DNA of 64,000 bases from Herbinix hemicellulosilytica (GTDB lineage: Bacteria > Bacillota > Clostridia > Lachnospirales > Lachnospiraceae), in the NCBI RefSeq assembly GCF_002904165.1, contig NZ_CVTD020000018.1:1-64000 (forward strand), given 5' to 3'. Under the pieces are notes generated by a model. That model was given only the letters and a program-made list of their open reading frames with translations. It made no database searches and was not told the origin of the DNA. The position numbers and the translations under genes are program-made. Position 1 is the first letter of the stretch. Every line of letters starts with the position of its first letter. Below are positions 17,229 to 25,774 of the stretch, piece by piece.

Positions 17229-18005
17229 ATGAATAAAATAGGCAGATTAAATAACATTGTATTATATTTAAAAGAACATAACGGGGCTTCAATCAAAGAA
17301 CTGGCTACCGCTTTCAATGTATCGGAAATGACCATAAGACGTGACTTAACATTACTGGAAAGTAAGCATGTAATAAAACTGGTACATGGAGCAGCTATTT
17401 TTAACAATGATGATTCCGTATCTTTCGGCGAAGTGGATTATGATCTGCTTAACGAATCGTCAAAGCAATCTTTGGAGAAGCTGAAAATAGGGCAATTTGC
17501 CGCATCATTGGTTGAGCCTAATGACACTATCATTCTCGATACGGGTACAACTACAGAACAAATTGCTCACTATCTACCTACCAATATGCCCTTAACAGTA
17601 CTTTGTTATAATATGAACACTTTAATGGCTATCAGCAACAAGCCGAATATAAATATTATTTTTGCAGGCGGTTATTATTATAAAAATCTTCAGTTATTCC
17701 AAAGCCCCGAAGGTGTCAAAATGATACGCCGCATCCGGGCAAACAAGGCATTTATTTCAGCATCCGGTGTAAGCCAAAAATTAGGCGTAACCTGTGTTGA
17801 GCAGATCGAAGTGGATACCAAACAGGCAGCGATAAGTTCTTCTCTTTCTAAAATACTCGTATTCGACTCAAGTAAACTAGATAAAATAGGACCTTCATAT
17901 TTCGCTCAGATTACCGATTTTGATGCAATAATAACAGACAATAATATTCCTGAAGACTGGATTGAATTTCTTAAAACAACAAATATAAAATTATACACCG
18001 TTTAG
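17229..18005 (+). CDS. DeoR/GlpR-family transcriptional regulator
   Basis: A 258-residue repressor-type protein. Residues ~5-60 form the DeoR winged helix (SIKELATAFNVSEMTIRRDLTLLES) and residues ~75-235 the DeoRC sensor domain (IILDTGTTTEQIAHYL, a sugar-phosphate binding loop). It is divergent from deoC and is likely to sense a (deoxy)ribose phosphate and control the nucleoside operon. The ligand is inferred from context. Confidence 0.88.
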   Translation: MNKIGRLNNIVLYLKEHNGASIKELATAFNVSEMTIRRDLTLLESKHVIKLVHGAAIFNNDDSVSFGEVDYDLLNESSKQSLEKLKIGQFAASLVEPNDTIILDTGTTTEQIAHYLPTNMPLTVLCYNMNTLMAISNKPNINIIFAGGYYYKNLQLFQSPEGVKMIRRIRANKAFISASGVSQKLGVTCVEQIEVDTKQAAISSSLSKILVFDSSKLDKIGPSYFAQITDFDAIITDNNIPEDWIEFLKTTNIKLYTV

Positions 18006-18154
18006 TCAGATCGATATTTCGAAATTTGCCTTTGTAATATTCTTGCTGTGAAAGTTTTATTTTCTATTTTATGAGATTTTTCAAATTTTATCTCTGTTAC
18101 ATAATGCAAATAAACTTGTTCTTCTTGTTTTAAACTAATGCTTTAATATATCTC

Positions 18155-18186
18155 AAAAAGCCCTTAATCTAAAGGGGCTTTTTTTA
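18155..18186 (+). terminator. Terminator of the DeoR-family gene
   Basis: AAAAAGCCC pairs with GGGGCTTTTTTT across a short AT loop, followed by a T-run. It lies about 150 bases past the stop. Together with the downstream promoter this accounts for most of the 18006-18317 gap. Confidence 0.8.
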
Positions 18187-18245
18187 TCTGTAAATATGTC
18201 TTTATTTAACCCCAATAAATTTTGCAGGAATTATTCGATTCTTGT

Positions 18246-18274
18246 TTGTAGCTTATAACACTATATGCTAAAAT
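18246..18274 (+). promoter_or_regulatory. Candidate promoter of the LytTR regulator gene
   Basis: TTGTAG (18246-18251) and TAAAAT (18269-18274) are spaced by 17 bases, 43 bases upstream of the start codon. Confidence 0.5.
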
Positions 18275-18317
18275 GTTATTATATTGGTTATTCATACACT
18301 GTTTGGGGGAAAAATTC

Positions 18318-19160
18318 ATGCACATAGCAGTTTGCGATGATAATATTGAAGAGCTAACACGTATCGCCATAATACTTGAAAATTATAGAAATGAACTCGA
18401 CAGCACGGTTACATACGAAACTTTTACCAATGCCCTGGATCTTATTGAAACTATGAGAACAAGGCGTTTTGATTTACTGCTCTTAGATATTTTAATGCCC
18501 GGTATTACAGGAATAGATGCAGCCAAAGAAATCCGCGGCAAAGGCAGTGAAATCCCTATTATTTTTCTTACTTCATCCCGTGAATTTGCCGTGGAAAGCT
18601 ACCGAGTGGAGGCCAATGATTATATTCTAAAACCTGTACGAAAGGAAGAAATATTCCCTTCCATCACCAAACTTCTTGCTAAATATAATAAAGAAGCTGC
18701 ATACCTGACTATAAAAACAAGCAATGGCATACTAAAATTAACGTTTTCGCAAATTGTCTATGTGGAAGTCATAAACCGCACGGTTCAATTTATACTGACC
18801 AACGGTGAATTAAAAAAGGCCTATGGATATCTTGCCGATTATGAAAGTGCCTTGTTATCCGATCCTAACTTTTTTAAACCCCATCGGTCGTACATAGTTA
18901 ATTTGCGCCATGTAAGCGAGTTAAATAAGGAAGGTTTTATCACCAGAAACGGTCAAACTGTTCCTGTAGCCAGAGATTCTTTTTCAAAAGCAAAATCCAC
19001 ATATATGAAACATCTGCTGTCGCCAAAAGAATCGTGTTTTATACCGTACGAATTGTATTTTCCTGATACTGTTTATTTGATATGTCAAGAACAGGATAAA
19101 AGGGGCTATCTCAGAAAAAAATGTATGGGGCATGAAGATATATCCATAATGCACCGTTAG
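18318..19160 (+). CDS. LytTR-family response regulator with a 3' end overrun by a palindromic element
   Basis: A 280-residue protein. It has a receiver domain (residues 1-~120; acidic pocket DD near residues 7-8, phosphoacceptor Asp57 in LLLLDILMPG, Lys105) and a LytTR DNA-binding domain (~130-235). The ATG at 18318 follows GGGGGA; the longer frame has no site. No histidine kinase lies beside it. About 45 residues follow the usual family end, and the last 22 (259-280) are encoded by the left arm of the palindrome at 19092-19304, suggesting that insertion replaced the original C-terminus. LytTR regulators commonly control peptide, bacteriocin or cell-surface genes. Confidence 0.85.
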   Translation: MHIAVCDDNIEELTRIAIILENYRNELDSTVTYETFTNALDLIETMRTRRFDLLLLDILMPGITGIDAAKEIRGKGSEIPIIFLTSSREFAVESYRVEANDYILKPVRKEEIFPSITKLLAKYNKEAAYLTIKTSNGILKLTFSQIVYVEVINRTVQFILTNGELKKAYGYLADYESALLSDPNFFKPHRSYIVNLRHVSELNKEGFITRNGQTVPVARDSFSKAKSTYMKHLLSPKESCFIPYELYFPDTVYLICQEQDKRGYLRKKCMGHEDISIMHR

Positions 19161-19304
19161 AAGAACAGCTGCCGTGATTTGTACAGTCATAGGCGGACAT
19201 TTATGTCCGAATATGACGTATAAATCACGGCAGCTGTTCTTCTAACGGTGTGTGAGGATATATCTTCATGCCTAAGATTATTCTGAGACAGCCCTTTTAT
19301 CCTG
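19092..19304. mobile_element. ~213-bp palindromic element (MITE-like)
   Basis: The sequence from 19092 (CAGGATAAAAGGGGCTATC) to 19304 is a long imperfect inverted repeat. Its two ~100-base arms match closely, including an exact run at least 25 bases long around the CCGTTAGAAGAACAGCTGCC core, and the tip is GGACAT-TT-ATGTCC at 19195-19208. The outer ends contain a CTGTCTCAGA-type sequence reminiscent of IS1182-group terminal repeats (from memory, unverified). No transposase is encoded. It lies between convergent genes, overlaps the LytTR gene's 3' end and ends 9 bases from the stop of the permease gene, so it may now also end both transcripts. Confidence 0.75.
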
Positions 19305-19312
19305 CTAACACC

Positions 19313-20353
19313 CTATACTTGATTTATCTTCTTTCTTTTATTCCATTTTAAATTCATTAGGACACTTTGCAATATAATAAACAGACAAAGGAGAACGGCG
19401 ATTACTATTTTTGTCCACCAGGAAGATAATGTTCCCTGGAATGTTATAAAGGTTTCTATAGTACCTTTTATTAATACCCCAAACAGGCTGCCGATTACAT
19501 TTCCTACCCCACCGGTCAGCAAAGTACCTCCTATTACGGCAGCAGCTATGGCTTCCATCTCAAATCCCTTTGCCTGTTCTACGAAACCTCCGGTTGTATT
19601 TAGGCAAAATACAAATCCGGCTAAGGCTGAAAGGAAGCCGTTCAATACATATACTTTTATCTTTGTCTTCTTTACATTTAACCCCATAAGCAATGCCGAT
19701 TGTTCGTTTCCTCCAACTGCATAAATGGATCTGCCAAACTTGGTGTATTTCATTACAAAAAACAGAACTATAAGCACCAGAATACAGATAATAACACTAG
19801 GATATATATACGGCCGGATTAATACACCCCTTTTATTCACCGAACCTCCGAAGGGCAAATTTATTTTTGACTTAGCCATGGCAAGGAATACTTCATTTTT
19901 AATTGTAATCATATCAACGCTGATTACAGCAGTCATCCCCCTTGCGAAAAACATTCCTGCCAGAGTAACAATAAAGGGCTGTATTTTTAAGTATGAAATC
20001 AGCCATCCCTGTACAAAGCCAAAAACAATACCGACTATCAGGACGACAATTACTGCAGTGACAGCGTTGATGCCTTTATTCTCCATCATCCAGGCCAGCA
20101 GCATACAAGTCATTGCTACAACCGAGCCTACCGAAATATCTATCCCGCCGGAAATCAGCACAACGGTCATACCGGCAGCCGCTACTATAAGTCCGGCATT
20201 ACTGATGAACAGATTCAAAAAAACCTGCATCCTGCCGAAGTTCTTATCTTTAAAAATAATGACTCCTCCTATGTACATAAGCAGAAATAGTAATATTGTT
20301 ATAATGATCAGAAAGGAGTTTGAGCTTAAGCGGTTTTTTAGTTTCTTAATCAT
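19313..20353 (-). CDS. yjfF: Galactofuranose-type sugar ABC transporter permease (YjfF-like)
   Basis: A 346-residue CUT2/ribose-type permease with about ten hydrophobic segments. GGIDISVGSVVAM and the GGTLLTGGVGNVIGSLFG motif near the C-terminal third are typical of the RbsC/YjfF group. Its start overlaps the preceding permease stop by 4 bases (ATGA). It forms the channel with the other permease. Confidence 0.88.
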   Translation of the reverse strand: MIKKLKNRLSSNSFLIIITILLFLLMYIGGVIIFKDKNFGRMQVFLNLFISNAGLIVAAAGMTVVLISGGIDISVGSVVAMTCMLLAWMMENKGINAVTAVIVVLIVGIVFGFVQGWLISYLKIQPFIVTLAGMFFARGMTAVISVDMITIKNEVFLAMAKSKINLPFGGSVNKRGVLIRPYIYPSVIICILVLIVLFFVMKYTKFGRSIYAVGGNEQSALLMGLNVKKTKIKVYVLNGFLSALAGFVFCLNTTGGFVEQAKGFEMEAIAAAVIGGTLLTGGVGNVIGSLFGVLIKGTIETFITFQGTLSSWWTKIVIAVLLCLFIILQSVLMNLKWNKRKKINQV

Positions 20354-21414
20354 GCCTTCACCTTCTTTCTGTTGCCGGATAAAGCATTCTTATGCCTGAC
20401 AGCTTTCATCCACCGTTTCACTACCGGCGATTGAATAGCTACTATTATAACAACAACTATTGCCTTATAAACCGGAAGCTGGTCTGCCGTAACTTTCATT
20501 GCATAAAGGGAAGTGGTCAATGCCTGGATGGTAATCGCTCCGATTACGCTGCCTATTAATGTGAATTTACCTCCGCCAAGGCTATTTCCGCCTATGGCCA
20601 CTGCCAGGATGGCATCCAGCTCAATATTAAGTCCTGCATTATTGGCATCAATAGAATAGACTCTGGATGTTATTATCATCCCTGCTATACCTGCACAAAA
20701 TCCGCTGAATACATAGACAAGAAATATTATCAATGAAGAATTCAGGCCGACCAGCCTTGAAGCTATACGGTTTACACCCACCGATTGAATGTATAGTCCA
20801 AGGGATGTTCTCTTAAGCAATAAAATGGTTAATATAACAACAAGGGCTGCAATAAATATGGGAGTCGGTACAGGGATTCCGGGAAGGAAGTTGCCAAGGT
20901 ATTTAAAGGATTCTTTTCTTACATAAAGGATAAATCCTTGTGTAAGTACCTGAGCAATACCCCTTCCTGCCGTAAACAGGATTAAGGTTGCAACCATAGG
21001 CTGTATATGCAGTTTTGCAACCAAAAATCCGTTAAAAACTCCGCAGGCAGTACCCGCCAGTATTCCCAAAACTAAAGCCAGCACATAAGGAATCCGGTAA
21101 ACATCACTGCTGGCACCGCCGATTAAGGAATATATACAAACCGCACCGGCTACCGCACTGACTGCGCCGACAGATATATCCGTCCCTCCGGATGCCGCCA
21201 CTACAAGCGTCATGCCTGTTGCCAAAATTATCAGTTCACTGGACCGGTTTAGAATATCAATCACATAGCCATAGAGAACTCCGTTATTCATTGAGATCCT
21301 AAAAAAGTCGGGAGTTCTTATAAGGTTAATTACCAAAACCACTGCAAGGCATAACAGGGGGAAAAACAAAGAGAAACCGGTAATTTTCATCCAAATATGC
21401 TTTATCTTATTCAT
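20350..21414 (-). CDS. ytfT: Galactofuranose-type sugar ABC transporter permease (YtfT-like)
   Basis: A 354-residue CUT2-type permease with the AASGGTDISVGAVSAVAG and GGNSLGGGKFTLIGSVIGA motifs. I place the start at the ATG at 21412-21414, which overlaps the ATPase stop by 8 bases and has GGAGGT 10 bases upstream. A GTG at 21426 is an alternative. Confidence 0.88.
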   Translation of the reverse strand: MNKIKHIWMKITGFSLFFPLLCLAVVLVINLIRTPDFFRISMNNGVLYGYVIDILNRSSELIILATGMTLVVAASGGTDISVGAVSAVAGAVCIYSLIGGASSDVYRIPYVLALVLGILAGTACGVFNGFLVAKLHIQPMVATLILFTAGRGIAQVLTQGFILYVRKESFKYLGNFLPGIPVPTPIFIAALVVILTILLLKRTSLGLYIQSVGVNRIASRLVGLNSSLIIFLVYVFSGFCAGIAGMIITSRVYSIDANNAGLNIELDAILAVAIGGNSLGGGKFTLIGSVIGAITIQALTTSLYAMKVTADQLPVYKAIVVVIIVAIQSPVVKRWMKAVRHKNALSGNRKKVKA

Positions 21415-22939
21415 CCCCCGTCTCACCTCCCGCTATTGCTTTCATAATGTTGCTCTGGGAAAGATCATCTCCTTTTAGTTCACTTACCATTCTGCGGTCT
21501 CTTAATACGGCAATTTTATTGCACACCCGAAGCATTTCATCAATTTCAGATGAGATAAATAATACGGTTTTTCCCTCTTCTGCCAACTTCAGCACCAATT
21601 TTTGAATTTCCGTTTTTGTGCCAACATCTATTCCCCTCGTAGGTTCATCCAGTATGAGAAAGTCCGGATTTGTAAGCAGCCACCTTCCCAGGATTACTTT
21701 TTGCTGGTTGCCGCCGCTAAGTTGTTTTATTGGTATATCTTTACCGGATGTTTTAATCTGCAAAAGATCAATAATCCTGTCTGCAAATTCTTCCTGTTCC
21801 TTCCGCCTGATCATCTTAAATATGCCCTGCCTTGCCTGAAGGGCTATTATAATATTTTCCCTGACGGACAAATCCTCGATAATCCCTTCTTCCTTCCTGT
21901 TTTCAGGAAGATATGCCATTCCGGCTTTCATTGCATCCAAAGGGGTTTTGACCTGCAGCTTCTTTCCCTTAAAATAAAGTTCACCCTGGTCAGGCTTATC
22001 TGCCCCATAGACGGCTCTTGCAAGCTCAGACCGTCCGGAACCTAGAAGTCCTGACAATCCTATTACTTCACCTTTATGTATCTTCAAATTAAAGGGATTA
22101 ATCGTACCTGTATGACCCAGTTCTCTGGCTTCTACAATAATCTCCTTTTTACCGTTATTATCATCATTTTCTTCTTTCCTTAACTTTGCCAGGTCATCTA
22201 TTTCTTTTCCTATCATTAATTCTACTAATTCTACACTTGGAAGCTTATCGGTTTCATACTCCCCTACCAAACACCCGTTTCTTAATACTGTAATTCTGTC
22301 ACTTATTTTATAAACCTGGTCTAAAAAATGGGTTACAAATATAATGCCTATTCCCGATTCCTTTAGCTTTTGCATTACGGCAAACAGTTTTTCAACTTCC
22401 TGCTCATCCAGGCTTGATGTGGGTTCATCCAGAATCAATACTTTAGACGAAATATCTACCGCCCTTGCTATGGCGACCATTTGTTGAATAGCCACAGAGT
22501 AATTACTGAGAGGTTTCGATACATCAATATGGATGTTTAAATTACTTAATAAATCACCGGCTTTCCTGTTCATGGTCTTCCAGTCTATTCTTCCAAACTT
22601 TTTTGGTTCCCTGCCAATAAAAATGTTCTCTGCTACCGACAGGTTAGGACACAGGTTTATTTCCTGATAAACCGTACTAATTCCGATTGCCTGAGCTTCC
22701 TGTGGTGACCGGTTTATTATCGTATGATCTATCCCATCCATATATATCTCACCATTATCCATCTCTTCTACACCGGTCAAGACCTTTATTAACGTGGACT
22801 TTCCCGCTCCGTTCTCACCCATCAGGGCATGGATTTCACCGTATCTTAGGGTAAAATCCACATCAGATAAAGCCCTAACCCCGGGAAAAGTCTTAGTAAT
22901 ATGCCGCATCGTAAGAAGTATTTTTTTATCACTCATCAC
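21407..22939 (-). CDS. ytfR: Sugar ABC transporter ATP-binding protein with two ATPase domains (YtfR/RbsA-like)
   Basis: A 510-residue protein with two fused nucleotide-binding domains, as in RbsA/MglA/YtfR. The first has Walker A GENGAGKST and Walker B VLILDEP, with a signature diverged to NYSVAIQQM. The second has a non-canonical loop GLLGSGRSE, the signature LSGGNQQK and FLILDEP. The asymmetry is normal for this family. The start could be GTG at 22939 or the adjacent ATG at 22936. It follows the binding-protein gene by ~180 bases containing a hairpin. Confidence 0.9.
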   Translation of the reverse strand: MMSDKKILLTMRHITKTFPGVRALSDVDFTLRYGEIHALMGENGAGKSTLIKVLTGVEEMDNGEIYMDGIDHTIINRSPQEAQAIGISTVYQEINLCPNLSVAENIFIGREPKKFGRIDWKTMNRKAGDLLSNLNIHIDVSKPLSNYSVAIQQMVAIARAVDISSKVLILDEPTSSLDEQEVEKLFAVMQKLKESGIGIIFVTHFLDQVYKISDRITVLRNGCLVGEYETDKLPSVELVELMIGKEIDDLAKLRKEENDDNNGKKEIIVEARELGHTGTINPFNLKIHKGEVIGLSGLLGSGRSELARAVYGADKPDQGELYFKGKKLQVKTPLDAMKAGMAYLPENRKEEGIIEDLSVRENIIIALQARQGIFKMIRRKEQEEFADRIIDLLQIKTSGKDIPIKQLSGGNQQKVILGRWLLTNPDFLILDEPTRGIDVGTKTEIQKLVLKLAEEGKTVLFISSEIDEMLRVCNKIAVLRDRRMVSELKGDDLSQSNIMKAIAGGETGDE

Positions 22940-23006
22940 AAGGAATCAATCCTTTCTATTTTATACAGCAATTCCGATTCATTATCACAGCTTTGTAAGT
23001 TTTACA

Positions 23007-23044
23007 AAAGGCTGCTGCAAACCTTAGTATTGCAGCAGCCCTTT
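23007..23044 (-). terminator. Intercistronic hairpin between binding-protein and ATPase genes
   Basis: GGCTGCTGCAA (23010-23020) pairs exactly with TTGCAGCAGCC (23030-23040), followed on the minus strand by TTTTGT. It lies inside the operon, so it probably acts as a partial terminator or 3'-end stabiliser that raises binding-protein transcript relative to the rest. Confidence 0.65.
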
Positions 23045-23117
23045 GTCATATCAGTCATAACTAAAGAAGCTGGCATTAACTCCATACGGACTTTATAAAT
23101 TATTACTATCCCTGTTA

Positions 23118-24137
23118 TTAATATTCTCTTGTATTAATAAGTTCTGCTGCTGTTTCTGCAGGATATACTCCCTCTTCTACGTATTGTAATTTTTCTACCT
23201 GTTCACCTTTTTCTAACTTCTGAATAATTTCAGCAACCCTGGGTCCGTGAAGAGGGTTACATTCTACAGAAACATTCATATCTCCGGCTATCATAGCTTC
23301 AAATGCAGCCTTAACAGCATCAAATGAAACTATAATAATATCTTTTCCGGGTACTTTACCTGCTGCTTTAATGGCATCGATTGCACCAAATGCCATATTG
23401 TCATTTTCAGCAATTACAACATCAATATCATCATAGGATTTAAGGAAAGATTCCATAACTTCCTGACCTTTTGACTGAGTAAATTCTCCTGTTTGTCTGT
23501 CTAACATAACCCAATTAGGATGTTCTTTCATTTTTTCTGCAAAACCTTCGGTACGCCCGATCTGTGCGGAGGAACCGATGGTTCCCTGAAGGGTTACAAT
23601 ATTAATTGTCTCTTCACTTCTTCCCTGTTTCTCAAGGTACTCTGCCAACCAGTCGGCTGCGTCATACCCTTCCTGCTTGAAGTTAGAACCTACCCAGCAG
23701 GTAAATAAACTGTCATCGGAAACATTAATCATACGGTCAACTATAATTACAGGAATTCCGGCTTCCTTTGCCTCACCAAGGACTGTTTCCCAGCCGGTTT
23801 CCACAACCGGGGCGATAACTATGTAATCTACGTCCTGCTGAATAAAGTTACGGATTGCTTTTATCTGATTTTCCTGTTTTTGCTGAGCATCGTCAAACAG
23901 TAACTTATATCCGGCTTCTTCTGTAAATGTCGACTGGAATGATTTTGTATTGGCTGTACGCCAGTCAGATTCGGCACCAACTTGTGAAAAACCTACTACA
24001 ATCAGATCTCCCTCATCTTTAGAAGAAGCATCTTTTCCTGAGGTTTGAGTATTCGTATCTTTCTTACCGCATCCTATGAAAGTGAGTCCAAGTGCAAGAA
24101 TTAAAAGAAGAACCAACAACTGTTTCATTCTTTTCAT
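23118..24137 (-). CDS. ytfQ: Sugar-binding lipoprotein of galactofuranose type (YtfQ-like)
   Basis: A 339-residue periplasmic-binding-protein type I domain with a lipoprotein signal (KRMKQLLVLLLILALGLTFIGC, Cys ~23). The stretch DDAQQKQENQIKAIRNFI and the IAPVVETGW motif closely resemble E. coli YtfQ, which binds galactofuranose. The closeness of that resemblance is from memory. GGGGGA precedes the ATG. As in other CUT2 systems it feeds a permease pair and a two-domain ATPase, all encoded downstream. Confidence 0.88.
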   Translation of the reverse strand: MKRMKQLLVLLLILALGLTFIGCGKKDTNTQTSGKDASSKDEGDLIVVGFSQVGAESDWRTANTKSFQSTFTEEAGYKLLFDDAQQKQENQIKAIRNFIQQDVDYIVIAPVVETGWETVLGEAKEAGIPVIIVDRMINVSDDSLFTCWVGSNFKQEGYDAADWLAEYLEKQGRSEETINIVTLQGTIGSSAQIGRTEGFAEKMKEHPNWVMLDRQTGEFTQSKGQEVMESFLKSYDDIDVVIAENDNMAFGAIDAIKAAGKVPGKDIIIVSFDAVKAAFEAMIAGDMNVSVECNPLHGPRVAEIIQKLEKGEQVEKLQYVEEGVYPAETAAELINTREY

Positions 24138-24319
24138 TTTCGTTCCCCCATCCTTATTTTTATCATCACCAATACATCTCTAATGCAATAATATTTTTAC
24201 ACATATTAGGAATAAATGCGATTAATATTCTTATGAGAAAAGGTTGATATTTTAAGCATTATTTATTCTCTTTAATTCAAATGTTTATTTTTTTTTGATA
24301 TACTTATAAAATTTTTTGC

Positions 24320-25774
24320 TTAATTATCTTCTTTAATAACTTTAGGCAAGCACACAGTTACTTCTGTTCCGACTTCATAAGTACTTTGCAAGGATAAACC
24401 GTAATCCGGGCCAAAAATCATTCTGATACGTTCATTTACATTGTATAAACCATAGGACTCTTTTTCATTCTCCGATTTCCTCTGCATACTTTCTAATACT
24501 TGCTTAAGCCTATCGGGAGTCATTCCTAAACCGTTGTCAGTAACTTTGATAATAACCTTATCGTTTTCCATTCTGCCTATTAACTTAATCTTACCCTTTG
24601 TCCTTTTATTTTTTATACCGTGATATAAAGCATTTTCAACAAGGGGCTGCAAAGTTATTTTGGGAATTCTGCATAAGGATAATTCCTTTGGAAGATCAAT
24701 CTCGTACTCAAGGATATCCCCATATCTTATCTTCTGGATTTGCAGATAGCTGCATACATGAGTTTCTTCATCTTTTAACGTAACCAAATCCTTGCCTTTG
24801 CTAAGTGAAGTCCTGAAATATTTCGAAAGGGAACCAACCACCTCTACTACATCATCCTGCTTGCCTGATTCTGCTAACCAGATAATAGTATCAAGGGTAT
24901 TATAAAGGAAGTGGGGGTTTATTTGCTCCTGAAGCAGTTTTATTTCCGTTTCCCTAAGATTACTTTGTTCTTTCTTAACAGTTTCAATTAAATCACTAAG
25001 CTTTTCTATCATTATATTTAAAGAATCGCTAAGTATTTTAAGTTCAGCTCCGTTTTTTATGTGGGAACGGACCGTCAAATCTCCCTGGGCTACCTGATTT
25101 GTAATAAAGCTTAATTCTTTAACAGGTCTTGAAATACTGTTGGATATGAAAATAGCAATAAATAAACCAACTAAAATCATTGCTATTACCATGATTACCA
25201 TAAGTTCCATGTTCTTTAACATTTCAACTTCCATTGCAGCCCGGACATTTTCCATTTCCATAGTTTCATAATATATGTACTCTAAGATGGTATCCTGTAT
25301 TAAAGACGTAACTACATGAATGTCATTATAAAGAATAGTGATATTTTCATCGTAATGGCCGGTCTCTTTCAGATTATCTTCTATTTTACGGACATGTTTT
25401 TTTAGATTAAGCAAATATTTTTGGATAGCTTGTGCTCTTTCCACATTTCCTTTTGACCAGGATGAAGCCTGTAATTTTTCTGCTATTGCTTGCGCTTCTT
25501 CGATGTCCTTATAGGGGTCCTCATCATAGAATTCTTTACTTCCGATAATAATACGGTACATTTTATAGTCGAAGTCTTTTTTGAAATCAATACTAAAACT
25601 GCTGGCTATGGTGGCACTTTTTATAATTTCGTTATATTCCTGATTGTATTTGACTGTAGTGGTAAAAAACATAAAAAAAACAGTACAAAAGATTAATAAA
25701 ACAATAGAATAATATAAGCTGATTTTTACATTCAGCCTTAAATTTGAGAACTTCTTTTTTAAGAATTGAAACAC
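24320..25774 (-). CDS. Sensor histidine kinase (YesM-like)
   Basis: A 484-residue membrane kinase with an N-terminal transmembrane helix (~residues 18-35), an extracellular domain of ~150 residues, a second helix (~190-210), a HAMP linker, a His_kinase domain with the phospho-acceptor in EQINPHFLYNTLD, and an HATPase_c domain (DNGLGM). It starts at GTG (25772-25774) behind GGGAGG and overlaps the regulator gene by 16 bases. It is likely to sense a sugar or the loaded binding protein and to control the transporter just downstream. Confidence 0.9.
   Translation of the reverse strand: MFQFLKKKFSNLRLNVKISLYYSIVLLIFCTVFFMFFTTTVKYNQEYNEIIKSATIASSFSIDFKKDFDYKMYRIIIGSKEFYDEDPYKDIEEAQAIAEKLQASSWSKGNVERAQAIQKYLLNLKKHVRKIEDNLKETGHYDENITILYNDIHVVTSLIQDTILEYIYYETMEMENVRAAMEVEMLKNMELMVIMVIAMILVGLFIAIFISNSISRPVKELSFITNQVAQGDLTVRSHIKNGAELKILSDSLNIMIEKLSDLIETVKKEQSNLRETEIKLLQEQINPHFLYNTLDTIIWLAESGKQDDVVEVVGSLSKYFRTSLSKGKDLVTLKDEETHVCSYLQIQKIRYGDILEYEIDLPKELSLCRIPKITLQPLVENALYHGIKNKRTKGKIKLIGRMENDKVIIKVTDNGLGMTPDRLKQVLESMQRKSENEKESYGLYNVNERIRMIFGPDYGLSLQSTYEVGTEVTVCLPKVIKEDN

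Noticed and set aside
19092-19304. Intact insertion sequence
   Set aside because: No transposase coding sequence lies between the arms; only ~10 bases separate them.
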